DNA from: JBEKIK01 sp963838495
GTDB taxonomy: Bacteria; Planctomycetota; Planctomycetia; Pirellulales; Thermoguttaceae
DNA length: 64,000 nucleotides
Direction of reading: 5' to 3'
Assembly: GCA_963838495.1 (NCBI GenBank)
Contig: CAWIRC010000002.1
Location: forward strand, 496,001-560,000
Shown here: positions 27,513 through 36,991 of the stretch, one piece after another
Numbering within the stretch: the first letter of the stretch is position 1
How the letters are laid out: the number at the start of each line of letters is the position of its first letter
Translations under genes and position numbers: made by a program
Notes under the pieces: model-generated
Database searches by the model: none
Told to the model about the DNA's origin: nothing
Seen by the model: the letters and a program-made list of their open reading frames with translations, nothing else

Positions 27513-30005
27513 ATGGAAACGATCATCAATTTAATACCGGGCACGGATGTTTCTAAATCACTCTCGCCGCACTACCTTGCCCAGGATTTCGGCCCCCGTT
27601 CGGCAATTGCAAAGCAGTGCGTTGCCAAACTATCGGACATCCTCGAGGCAGGTCATCCCGCTCTGGCCGATTGGAAACGTCGCTTCGGTAGGATTCTAGG
27701 TACCGATCCACAGCGGCTGGAAAAGGCATTGCACGCCTGCGCTCGTAAGATGGGCGCGCTCTGCGAAAATTTCAGGCCCGATGCGTTCTTTTTCGCCCTG
27801 CAAACTTATTATGCAATGCTATTGCAGTTGCTGATAAGGCGCTTTCCCCGGCTGGAAAAGATCGATTTGTCCGAACAGCCGTTCTCCTCGGACTTATGGG
27901 CCGGTGATGCCGAACTCTCCGGCGTGCTAAAACAATTATCGCCCGCCATGCAAAAATATTCACCCCCGCATGTTGCAGAAAATACGGCTTCGTCACATCT
28001 TTCGCAGGCCGAATGCGATCCATCTTCAAGCGGCGATTTACTAAAGGCCTTGTATCAAGAGCTCTTTCCCCGCCCCCTTCGCCACCGCTTGGGCGAATAC
28101 TACACGCCCGACTGGCTCGCCCGCCACGTCCTCGATCAAGTGAAATATGACGGCGGATCAAACCAGCGATTGCTGGACCCGGCGTGCGGGTCCGGCACTT
28201 TCCTCTTAACCGCCATCCGGCGGATTCGCGCGGCCCGGCTCTCATCTCGCCCCGGCCCATGGGACGATTCATCAAAGGCCGATCTGTGCAGGCATATTCT
28301 TTCCCACGTCGCCGGCATCGACCTCAATCCCCTGGCCGTGATGACCGCCCGGGCAAACTACCTGATCGCCATCCACGACCTGCTGCCGCCGCTTGATTCG
28401 ACTGAGCCGGTTGATCTGTCGCAAATCCCAATTTATCTCGGCGATTCGATCCTGGATCAGCCCCCGCACGAAGCCTTGGGCCGCCGGCAGTTCGACCTTG
28501 TCGTCGGCAACCCGCCCTGGATCGCCTGGGACAACCTGCCGGCCGATTACCGCCAAGCCACCAAGCCGCTTTGGGAACATTACGGCCTGTTTTCGCTCTC
28601 CGGCAACCAGGCCCGGCACGGCGGCGGCAAAAAAGACCTGTCCATGCTCATGCTCTACGCCGTCGCCGATCGGCATCTGAAATCCGGGGGCCGGCTGGGC
28701 TTTGTCATCACCCAAACCCTCTTCCAGACCAAAGGCGCGGGCGACGGCTTCCGCCGCTTTCGCCTCGGCAGTCAAGGCGAGTTCCTCAAGATCATCCGCG
28801 TCGACGACCTTACCGCCGCACGGCCGTTCGAAGATGCCGCGAATTGGACCAGCGCGATTGTGCTCGAAAAGGGCCCCGCCACCGAATACCCGGTCCCGTA
28901 TTTTAAGTGGCGTATGTCCCCTCTCCCGACCAACCGACCATGCTCCGCATGGTGCCCGTCGGTGCCCGGAGAGGGCCAGGGTAAGGGCAATCCAATATCC
29001 CCTCTCCCTTTGGGAGAGGGTCAGGGTGAGGGCAGCCAAAACCTTATTGCATCTCGTTTCCTTGCCCGGCCCATTGACCCAAAAAATCCTGCATCGCCTT
29101 GGCTTTTACAGCCGCAAGGTCTTTCCCTAAAAATGGAGGAACTAATCGGCCCGTCCGATTACATCGCCCACCTCGGCGCCAATACCGGCGGGGCCAACGG
29201 CGTTTATTGGTTGGAATTGCTGGGCCGTGCCAACGGCAGCGTTCGTGTGCGAAATTTTATCAAAAAAGCCAAAACCGACGTGGATAGCATAGAAACAGTC
29301 ATCGAACCGGATTTGCTCTATCCGCTTTTGCGTTGGCGCAATGTCGCCCGTTATTCCGCTCGACCGGATTTATATATTCTCCTGGCCCAGGATTGCTCCA
29401 CTCGCACCGGCATTGATGAAACATCGATGCGGGAAAAATATCCGCGGACTTTGGAATATTTGAAACGTTTTGAAAGTCATTTGTGTGCCCGCGCGGCCTA
29501 CCGCCGCTATCAACACGGCCGCCCATTCTATTCAATGTACAACGTCGGCCCTTACACGACTGCCCCAATTAAAGTCGTCTGGCGGCGAATGGACCGCCGC
29601 ATGAATGCGGCAGTGGTCTCATGTGTCGATGACCCGATTTTGGGCCCCCGGCCCCTCATCCCCCAGGAAACCTGCGTTTTGATCGCCTGCGATTCGCGCG
29701 ACGAAGCCCATTATCTCTGCGCAGTGCTTAATAGTTCGCTAGTAAACTACCTGGTTCAAGCCCACAGCGTTCAGGGCGGTAAAAGTTTCGGCACGCCAAA
29801 TATGCTGGAATATCTGTACCTCCGCCGCTTCGATCCTTTAAACGCCTTGCACCAGGAATTAGCATATTGCAGCCAAATGGCACATCAAAATATGTGCCCC
29901 AAGATAGAAAGCAAAATTGATCGATTAGTTGCAGAATTATGCGGTTGCAATGCTGATGAAATATCATCCTATTTCACAACCGCGGAGGGGATGTTGGGAC
30001 TTTGA
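27513..30005 (+). CDS. Adenine-specific DNA methylase (type IIG-like), orphan, with repeat insertions
   Basis: 830 residues. Helical N-terminal region to about 185, then an N6-adenine methylase core: EYYTPDWLARHVLD, SAM-binding motif I LLDPACGSGTFLLTAI near residue 219, GIDLNPLAVMTARANYL, and catalytic motif IV VVGNPPWIAWD near 331. The C-terminal half (about 540-830) is a probable target-recognition region with RPLIPQETCVLIA and LNSSLVNYLVQ. Two family A palindromes are inserted in frame in the linker at about residues 468-507. I see no PD-ExK nuclease motif and no restriction partner, so it is either an orphan methylase or the nuclease has been lost. Confidence 0.85.
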   Translation: METIINLIPGTDVSKSLSPHYLAQDFGPRSAIAKQCVAKLSDILEAGHPALADWKRRFGRILGTDPQRLEKALHACARKMGALCENFRPDAFFFALQTYYAMLLQLLIRRFPRLEKIDLSEQPFSSDLWAGDAELSGVLKQLSPAMQKYSPPHVAENTASSHLSQAECDPSSSGDLLKALYQELFPRPLRHRLGEYYTPDWLARHVLDQVKYDGGSNQRLLDPACGSGTFLLTAIRRIRAARLSSRPGPWDDSSKADLCRHILSHVAGIDLNPLAVMTARANYLIAIHDLLPPLDSTEPVDLSQIPIYLGDSILDQPPHEALGRRQFDLVVGNPPWIAWDNLPADYRQATKPLWEHYGLFSLSGNQARHGGGKKDLSMLMLYAVADRHLKSGGRLGFVITQTLFQTKGAGDGFRRFRLGSQGEFLKIIRVDDLTAARPFEDAANWTSAIVLEKGPATEYPVPYFKWRMSPLPTNRPCSAWCPSVPGEGQGKGNPISPLPLGEGQGEGSQNLIASRFLARPIDPKNPASPWLLQPQGLSLKMEELIGPSDYIAHLGANTGGANGVYWLELLGRANGSVRVRNFIKKAKTDVDSIETVIEPDLLYPLLRWRNVARYSARPDLYILLAQDCSTRTGIDETSMREKYPRTLEYLKRFESHLCARAAYRRYQHGRPFYSMYNVGPYTTAPIKVVWRRMDRRMNAAVVSCVDDPILGPRPLIPQETCVLIACDSRDEAHYLCAVLNSSLVNYLVQAHSVQGGKSFGTPNMLEYLYLRRFDPLNALHQELAYCSQMAHQNMCPKIESKIDRLVAELCGCNADEISSYFTTAEGMLGL
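28917..28988 (+). repeat. Family A palindrome with a second palindrome nested in its loop
   Basis: The CCCTCTCCC and GGAGAGGG arms are 43 bp apart. The loop carries an ACCGAC/GTCGGT stem with an inner CCATGC/GCATGG hairpin. It is in frame in the methylase gene. Confidence 0.85.
28998..29033 (+). repeat. Family A palindrome, second copy in the methylase
   Basis: Standard copy 9 bp after the nested one, read as SPLPLGEGQGEG. Confidence 0.92.
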
Positions 30006-30349
30006 GGATTTACAATGACAGTCCGCCGAGAAGGGGAAACCACAAGGTCCATGTCTTCCATTGGCACCGCCCCTAAAAGAACCGATTCGCCGATCACCAG
30101 GGCGCCGGTAAAACAAGTGCGGTTTTGAAAACGAATTTGCACCGGACCGACATAAGGAACTATGCGGGAGCGTTCATCAGCCGTGCTTACCTCGCGTTTT
30201 TCGATTTCTTTCAAATCGAGTTGCACCGCCACGTGTTCGGGTATGCAAAGCGTCATTGCCCCAGTATCGACCTTGGCCTGCACCGTTAACGGTTTCAATC
30301 CCGGCTCCCTGGGATTGGCTAATTCAACATCCACAGTGACAAAACCCAT
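29969..30349 (-). CDS. Retropepsin-like (clan AA) aspartic protease family protein
   Basis: 126 residues from Met at 30349, which has a Shine-Dalgarno (AAAGGA); the longer frame to 30406 translates a family B palindrome and is not used. The single-domain fold is suggested by AKVDTGAMTLCIP (active-site Asp28-Thr-Gly), the hydrophobic VGPVQIRF strand, and LLGAVPMEDMDL, where the LLGxxxLE-like flap end is usual. Such proteins may act as dimers. Substrate unknown. Its 3' end overlaps the convergent end of the methylase gene by 37 bp. Confidence 0.75.
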   Translation of the reverse strand: MGFVTVDVELANPREPGLKPLTVQAKVDTGAMTLCIPEHVAVQLDLKEIEKREVSTADERSRIVPYVGPVQIRFQNRTCFTGALVIGESVLLGAVPMEDMDLVVSPSRRTVIVNPQSPNIPSAVVK

Positions 30350-30377
30350 AATATGTCCTTTTTTATAAACACAATCA

Positions 30378-30401
30378 AAACCCCCGGCGCATGCACCGGG
30401 T
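30378..30401. repeat. Palindrome family B, short copy
   Basis: CCCCCGGCGCATGCACCGGG, with one arm shortened. It lies upstream of the aspartic protease gene. Confidence 0.7.
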
Positions 30402-30420
30402 CTCAATAAACGTTGGCCGC

Positions 30421-31073
30421 CTATGAATTTTCCACGCTGTGCGTGTGGGCGTCCGGGCTGTTGAGAAATTCCAGGACCTTTGTCGCCCCTTCCCAGATTT
30501 CGTACATGAAATGTTCTTTCAGCGCCAGGCGAATCACGCCCTTGACTTCCTTCGACAGCGTCCCGTAACCGCAGATCTTGCGCAAATGGCGTCGTCGCCC
30601 TCGGCGATTGTGGGCAAAGCCCAGCGCAACGGTAGTTTATAAACCGTGATCCCCTTGAGTTTCATGCCCTCCGCCGGGGTCTCCATTTTTAATTCCACAA
30701 GCACGACATTCCCCTCGCAGGGCACTTTTTCGCGATTCCGTGCGGCGCTCACCATGCCCGCGTTAGTTTTAAGCTGCCAGCTCTTGCCGTCGTTGGCCCA
30801 CGTGGCTATGACATGCGCGGAATCGCAGACCCAATAACGATAGTGCCGGTTCAGCCGATCCAAAAAGTGCGTTTGCAGACGCTGCTTGTTGCCCACCAGG
30901 CCGTGCCGGGCGGGATGTGGCTCATCCACTGACACCGATGGCAGGGATTCCACCCCTTCCGGAACAGGGACAAATATCGGCTGACCGCATTTCGGGCAAG
31001 GCTTGGTCGCCCCGGCATGCTTATCCTTGGCAGTAAGTCTACTGCCACAGCTTGGACAAACCACCCGAATCAT
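30421..31073 (-). CDS. Zinc-ribbon protein of unknown function (one frameshift)
   Basis: From Met at 31073 (MIRVVCPSCGSRL) an N-terminal zinc ribbon has CPSC and CPKCG pairs (residues 6, 9, 26 and 29). The rest is a globular domain with FLDRLNRHYRYWVCDSAHV and a beta-rich middle. The frame runs into noise after AEGDD near 30585; adding one base gives HLRKICGYGTLSKEVKGVIR and LALKEHFMYEIWEGATKVLE, ending VENS at 30421, so the full protein has about 217 residues. Planctomycetes have many such N-terminal zinc-ribbon proteins; the role is unknown. Confidence 0.65.
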
Positions 31074-31376
31074 GGCATATCCTTTCCCCGCATTTCCCGG
31101 CCTCAAATGTGACAATGTAACTGACTAATGATATGAGGTCAAGTAAACTCCAAACTTTCTCAACATCTACCAGTCTATTCACATCCGATTTACCGATGAG
31201 ATTATAGGTAAGCTTACCAGAGATTGACTCTATTGACCATAGTCCGCCGTAAAAACCAATGCCATTTTATCAATGCCTTTAACCCATTAGTCGGGTTTGG
31301 TTGCCTATTAGCCGATAAATAAATAAAATGGGCCGAGATTGAACCCTTTATAAATGCGCATGGGAGTGTATTCGCC
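31074..31376. other. 303-bp divergent intergenic region
   Basis: AT-rich, lies between the starts of the zinc-ribbon gene and the FAAL fusion and so should carry both promoters. I see no repeat array or clear box. Confidence 0.5.
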
Positions 31377-34300
31377 GTGCATCTGGATCACTTGCCTGGT
31401 ACGTTCTTTGGACCGACAAACCTGGTGGAACTCCTCCGCCACCGTGCGCGATGCCAGTCCGACAATATCGCCTTCACGTATCTGGTTGACGGCGAGAACG
31501 AACAAATCCACCTCACTTATGCCGAATTGGACCGCCAGGCCCGGGCCATCGGCGCCTGGCTCGAGACCCAGGACCTGGTGGGCGAGCGGGCATTGCTCTT
31601 GTATCCGCCCGGCTTGGAGTTCATTGCCGCCTTTTTTGGTTGTTTATATGGAGGGGTGGTCGCCGTGCCCGTATATCCCCCGCGCCGCAATCGCTCCCTG
31701 GAGCGGATCCAGGCCATCGCCGACGACGCCGATGCCAAAGTCGCCTTGACCACCGACGCCGTCCTCAGCCGCGTCATGCCCCTGATCGACGAGACCCCGC
31801 ACCTGAAAAGTCTGACCTGGCTGGCCACCTGCCGCGTCCCGGCTGACATGGAAGAAAAATGGGACATGCCCGACGTCCACGGCGATACCCTTGCCTTTCT
31901 ACAATATACCTCCGGCTCGACCGGCACTCCCAAGGGCGTCGTGCTCAATCATGCCAATCTGGTGCACAACTCGGCGCTTATCGCCCACGCCTTCGAGCAC
32001 ACCCGCTCAGGCAAGGGCGTATTTTGGCTCCCCAGTTACCACGACATGGGACTTATCGGCGGAATCCTCCAGCCCTTGTACATCGGCCGGCCCAACGTCT
32101 TGATGTCGCCCATGAGTTTTTTGCAAAAACCATACCGCTGGCTCTCGGCGATTTCACGCTTCAGCGCCTCGACCAGCGGCGGGCCGAATTTCGCCTACGA
32201 CCTCTGCGTCCGAAAAATCACCCCCGAACAACGCAAAACCCTGGACCTAAGCTGCTGGAAAGTGGCCTTCAACGGCGCCGAGCCGGTCCATGCCGATACC
32301 ATCGAGGCCTTTTGCGACGCCTTCGAGCCTTGCGGATTCAGCCGCGAGGCCTTTTATCCCTGTTTCGGACTGGCCGAGGCCACCCTCATCGTATCCGGCG
32401 GATATACGTACGAGCCGCCCGTGCTTCGGAGCTTTGACGCCGCCGCACTGGCTCGCGGCCAGGTCGTTGACGCCGATCCCCAAGCCGAGGGCGCGAAAAC
32501 TTTGGTCGGATGCGGCCAGAACCTGCCCGACCAGAAAATCGTCATCGCCGATCCCGAAACCATGACCGCCTGCCCTCCCGGCCGGATCGGCGAAATCTGG
32601 GTCCAAGGCCCCAGCGTCGCACAAGGCTATTGGCAGCAGCCCCAGGCCACCAAGGCCACCTTCAAGGCCCGATTAAAAGGCACCAGCCAAGGACCTTTCC
32701 TCCGCACCGGTGATCTGGGGTTTTTGCTCGACGGGGAGTTGTTCGTCACCGGGCGCGTAAAAGATTTGATCATCGTGCACGGAGTGAATTATCATCCCCA
32801 GGACATCGAACGCACCATACAGCGAAGCCATCCTCGGCTCCGCCCCGATTGCGGCGCCGTTTTTACAGTCGAAGTGCATGGTAAAGAGCAATTAGTCGCC
32901 GTCCAGGAAATCGAACGCCGCAAGCAAGGCAACTGGGCCGCCGTTTTCGATGCCATCCGCCGCGCCGTCTCCGCCGAACACGAGTTGGCCCTCGACGCCA
33001 TCGTGCTCATCAAGGCCGGCAGCATATCCAAAACCTCCAGCGGCAAGATCCAGCGCCATGCCTGCCGCAACGCCTATACGGCCGGTACTTTAAGCGAGGT
33101 CGCCCGCTGGAACGCGGCCGGCGATGAAAAAAGCGATACTGCCGGCCACGTCCTTGACCAGGGCGGCGAAGCGGAAACCGTGAAAACACCCGCCGCGGAA
33201 TCCGCTAAACCTCCGGCCATTCCCGCTTTTATGTTGGCGGCCTCAAAAAATGGAAAACTCGGCGCCGTCGAAAAACGCGTTACGCAAATCGTCCTCGAAG
33301 AAATCTTCCGCGTGGCCCGCGATCGTGCTCGAAGGTATGACCCTCGATTCCCCCATCGTGGAAACCGGCATGGATTCCCTGGAGCGGATGGAGATCGTAG
33401 CCTCCTTGGAAGAGTGCTTCGGCGGCCGGTTCCCCGAAGAAGTCCTCCCCGAAATGGAAACCACCCGCCAGGTGGTCGCGGCCGTGATCAAGTACCTGGG
33501 CAGCGAACCCCGGGAAAAAACCGCCCGCCCCGCCGATTTCCAAATCCCACCCTCATTCTACCGCGTCGAGGAATTCCCCGAGTATCTCAAGCTCCGCCAA
33601 AATCTGGACCTCATGGACCACGCCGGTCTGGGAAATCCGTTCTTTTCCGTGCACCAGGGAATTACCAACAATCGCGCCCTCATCGATGGCAGGGACGTCA
33701 TCAGTTTCGCTAGCTATAACTACCTCTGCATGTCCGGCGACCCCGCCGTTTCCGCCGCCGCCAAACAGGCCATCGACCGCTTCGGCACCAGCGTCTCCGC
33801 CAGCCGCCTCGTCTCCGGCCAAAAAACAATCCACGTGGAACTGGAAAATACAATCGCCGATTTCTTGGGAACCGAAGACGCCCTGGCCCTCTCCGGCGGT
33901 CATGCCACCAATGAAACCGTGATCGGGCACCTTTTCGGACCCGGCGACCTGATCCTCCACGACGCACTGGCCCACAACAGCATCATCGAAGGAGCCATCC
34001 TTTCCGGCGCCAGACGCCGGCCTTTTGCACACAACGATTGGCAAGAGGCCGATCGCCTCCTCACCCAATTCCGCCATGAGTATCGCCGCGTGCTCATCGT
34101 CGTCGAAGGCGTCTACAGCATGGACGGCGACATCCCCGATCTGCCCAATTTCATCGAAATCAAAAAACGCCACCAGGCCTTGCTCATGGTCGATGAAGCC
34201 CATTCCATGGGCGTGCTCGGGGAGACCGGCCGGGGCATCGGCGAATACTTCGCCGTCAACCGCCATGACCTCGATGTCTGGATGGGTACACTAAGCAAGT

Positions 34301-34797
34301 CCTTCGGAAGTAGCGGCGGATATATCGCCGGTAGCAAAGCCCTGATCGATTATCTCCGCTACACCACGCCCGGCTTCGTGTTCGCTGCGGGCATTACTCC
34401 CCCGGCCGCCGCCGCCGCCTTGGCCTCCATCCAATTGCTCATTAAAGAGCCCCAGCGCCTTGTCCGCCTGCACGAAAATTCGGCCCTCTTCCTGAATCTC
34501 TGCAAACAGCGCGGGTTGAACACCGGCACCAGCAAGAATTCCCCCATAATTCCCGTTATACTGGGCAATTCCCAGCACTGCCTCATGCTTTCCCGGACCA
34601 TGCTCGCCCGGGGAGTGAACGTCATGCCCATCCTTCACCCCGCCGTCGAGGAAAGCGCCTCCCGGCTCCGCTTCTTTATCACCTCCCGCCATACTCCCGA
34701 AGAACTCGGCTACACCGCGGAGGTACTGGGCGAAGAATTGGAAAAAATAAATCCCGCATATTTGCATCGCTCCCCCAGTTGTTCACCCGCGTCTTAA
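31377..34797 (+). CDS. Fatty acyl-AMP ligase / acyl carrier / 2-amino-3-ketoacid synthase-like fusion (one frameshift)
   Basis: About 1,140 residues in three parts. Residues 1-575: FAAL, with YTSGSTGTPKGV, SAISRFSASTSGGPNFAYD and GRVKDLIIVHGVNYHPQDIE. About 630-710: acyl carrier, phosphopantetheine Ser in ETGMDSLERMEI. About 715-1135: alpha-oxoamine synthase with SGDP, LSGGHATNETV, VDEAHSMGVLG and the PLP Lys in TLSKSFGSSGGY. The frame changes near 33325, inside the carrier (one extra base or two missing). FAAL would load a fatty acid on the carrier, and the synthase would condense it with an amino acid, as serine palmitoyltransferase and PigH do. Product is inferred: a long-chain 3-keto amine, perhaps sphingoid-like. 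No ketosphinganine reductase lies beside it. Confidence 0.85.
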
Positions 34798-35080
34798 TTT
34801 CTCAAACTGTAAAAAGCGACTTTCAATTTCGGCGTAAATTGTAGTTTCCGCTAGTGCAGTGTTTAGGATGATATAGCGCCCATTTATTGAATGTCTGCTA
34901 ATAAATGTCGCCATCATTGTTTAGCCGCGAGCCAACGGTGCGCGTGTCCCCGCGTTTGTATGCGACTTTGATTTCCTGAGATTCAATAGCCGCGAGCGGG
35001 CACCATGCGCATCATGGTCGGTTGGTCGGCGAGCGCGTATCGGCTGAGTTTAGCGAGCAAAAACGAGCGGCGCAGGCATC
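34798..35080. repeat. Repeat-bearing intergenic region
   Basis: GTTTAGGATGATATAGCGCC near 34862 resembles a stretch at about 8026. TAGCCGCGAGC occurs twice (34922 and 34989). The region separates the FAAL fusion and the BBP7 gene, which converge. No gene is seen. Confidence 0.5.
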
Positions 35081-35109
35081 TTGCCCGTGTTTTTAGCCAG
35101 CGCGGGCAA
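35081..35109 (-). terminator. Hairpin directly after the BBP7 stop codon
   Basis: TTGCCCG and CGGGCAA with a 15-nt loop begin on the base after the stop. There is no T-run after it, so terminator function is uncertain. Confidence 0.35.
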
Positions 35110-36308
35110 TTATCGGTTGATGTCGATACCGATCTGCAAGCCGTTCATGATCACGTTGTCTTTATTGTGATCGCGGAGAATGCCCAAAATCGTGTGTTCT
35201 GGGTCAAGCGTGTAATTGATCATATTCGATCCCCGGGCCACGTTGTTCAACCACAAGGCGTTCCAACCTGCCCGAAAGCTCACCGAGCGGGTGAACTGGT
35301 AACGCGCCTCTATACGCAATTCCAGACCCGGGGTAAATGTGCGTATAAACTCATTATGGTCCACCTCGGATGGCCCAAACATGATCGGCACCCCTACGCC
35401 GCCCGGCGTTAAATTCGAGGCTATGAATCCGAATTGATGCACGTTTTGGCAATTCAAGCCCGCCAGGCCGCGGCCTTCCGTGGAAAGCATCCAGCGCCCT
35501 AGCTTCTTCCACCACCGACCGCCAATCTGCCCGGCTATAATGTGATTTTGGGCATCCGTAGTCCATTGGCTGGCATCCAGAATTCCACCCTGGGCGTTGA
35601 CCTGGAAACCGTCGTCGAATTCAATGTACCGCGGCCCAATATACCATTCCCAAAAACCCCCGTTGTGCAATTGCTCGGACGGCCAACGTAATCCGCCTCG
35701 ATACCCCACGCCGAATTGATTTGTCGCGCCAGCACGTTCGTAAACGTCACCGGCAAACCGTCCACGCCTTGTACGTCGCTCGTAAGCGTGCCTCCGACGG
35801 TATCAATCCAACCAGTTAACGCATTAATATTTAGATTATAATCCGGAGTTTCAAATGTCATGTCCACGTTGTGTGCCGTTATGTCCTGGGCAAATTCCAT
35901 AAACTGGAATATGCTCACCATCCATCCTCGATTGTCGCATATCCGCCCGAATTCAATCCGATTGCCAAGATCAAATTCACTTACCAGACTTCCCGTATCG
36001 AGCGTGTTGTGCTGCACTATTATGTAGTCATTCACGTTGGCGCCGGTTGGAATAGCCCCAATCACTGTCCGCGTGGGAAGAGCCGCGTTGCCTATCGTTG
36101 TCACCCGCGGCGGTGAAAATGTCCAATAAAGGGCATCGTATGTGAAAAAGAATCCTTCGTTGGGCTGTGGACCCCTGCCATATGAACTGACGTCGGCAGG
36201 GGCGAATATTTGCATCCCTTCCAGCGTGCCTTGCCCCATTGCCGGAGCACACGTCAGCAACATCAATAAACCCGCGGCCACATACAAAAATGTACGGTTT
36301 AGCAACAT
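35110..36308 (-). CDS. BBP7-family outer-membrane beta-barrel protein (one frameshift)
   Basis: About 399 residues after correction. A signal peptide is clear (MLLNRTFLYVAAGLLMLLTC then APAMGQG), with Shine-Dalgarno GAGGTGGGAA upstream. The mature protein begins with the family's FFFTYDALYWTFSPP, then alternating strands with many aromatic residues, ending in RYQFTRSVSFRAGWNALWL and LQIGIDINR, as expected of an outer-membrane barrel. The frame breaks near 35695 (GIEA then GLRWPSEQL); one G is missing. BBP7 proteins are specific to planctomycetes and probably act as porin-like barrels. The neighbouring secreted hydrolases fit uptake of their products, by inference. Confidence 0.82.
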
Positions 36309-36991
36309 AGTATGTTCCCACCTCGATATGCGCCCAAAGGACCAGACGCCGGGACGCTCCCGCGCGGAGCCTCCTTATACCGGTTGTGACGATAATATCG
36401 GTCACGCCGGTCACGCTAGTTGAGTAAGAAAGGAAAACCTTGCCGGAAAAATCGAGAATAAGTCCCTTATAATGTAAAATTCGGCAAAATGGGAGACTTG
36501 TGAAGCCTGTGGCTGCCCAATAACCAATTCTAAAACTCCAATTCTCACCTTAAGAAAAGAATTTGTGCAATTAAAAAAACTGACTAGCACTAAGGAATTA
36601 GAACTACTGATCCAGTATCCATACCCATCTTCTTACTCATAATTCTTAACCATTAGAGGTGGTTTGCAGTCTTTATAGAACATTGTCGGTCTCAAATTCA
36701 AATGGCCTTCTATCCCATTAAATCTTCCTTAAGCGTGTCAATGGGTTATGACCGAATCGTCCGGTTCTTATCCCTGGTTGGAAAACGGAAAAACGAAGGC
36801 ATTGACCACAGTTCACAGCATCATAACTGAATAAAATGACCATTATGGCTATCTCCGATGATCCATCGATAGTATGGATTTTAAAATCGTTTTGCAAATT
36901 TGCGCCGTTTTTTGTATATTGTGAATTGGATCAATCCATCATGGTAAGGCTTTAACTACTTTTTCGCGGCAAGGGGAAAGCTTGGATTAAA
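36309..36991. other. 683-bp divergent intergenic region
   Basis: AT-rich and without recognised repeats except a weak GTGAC/GTCAC pair near 36387-36415. It should hold promoters for the barrel gene and the GH-A gene. No reading frame inside looks real. Confidence 0.5.

Noticed and set aside
35005..35412. Plus-strand 135-residue frame
   Set aside because: It overlaps the 3' half of the BBP7 barrel gene in antisense and starts in repeat DNA.
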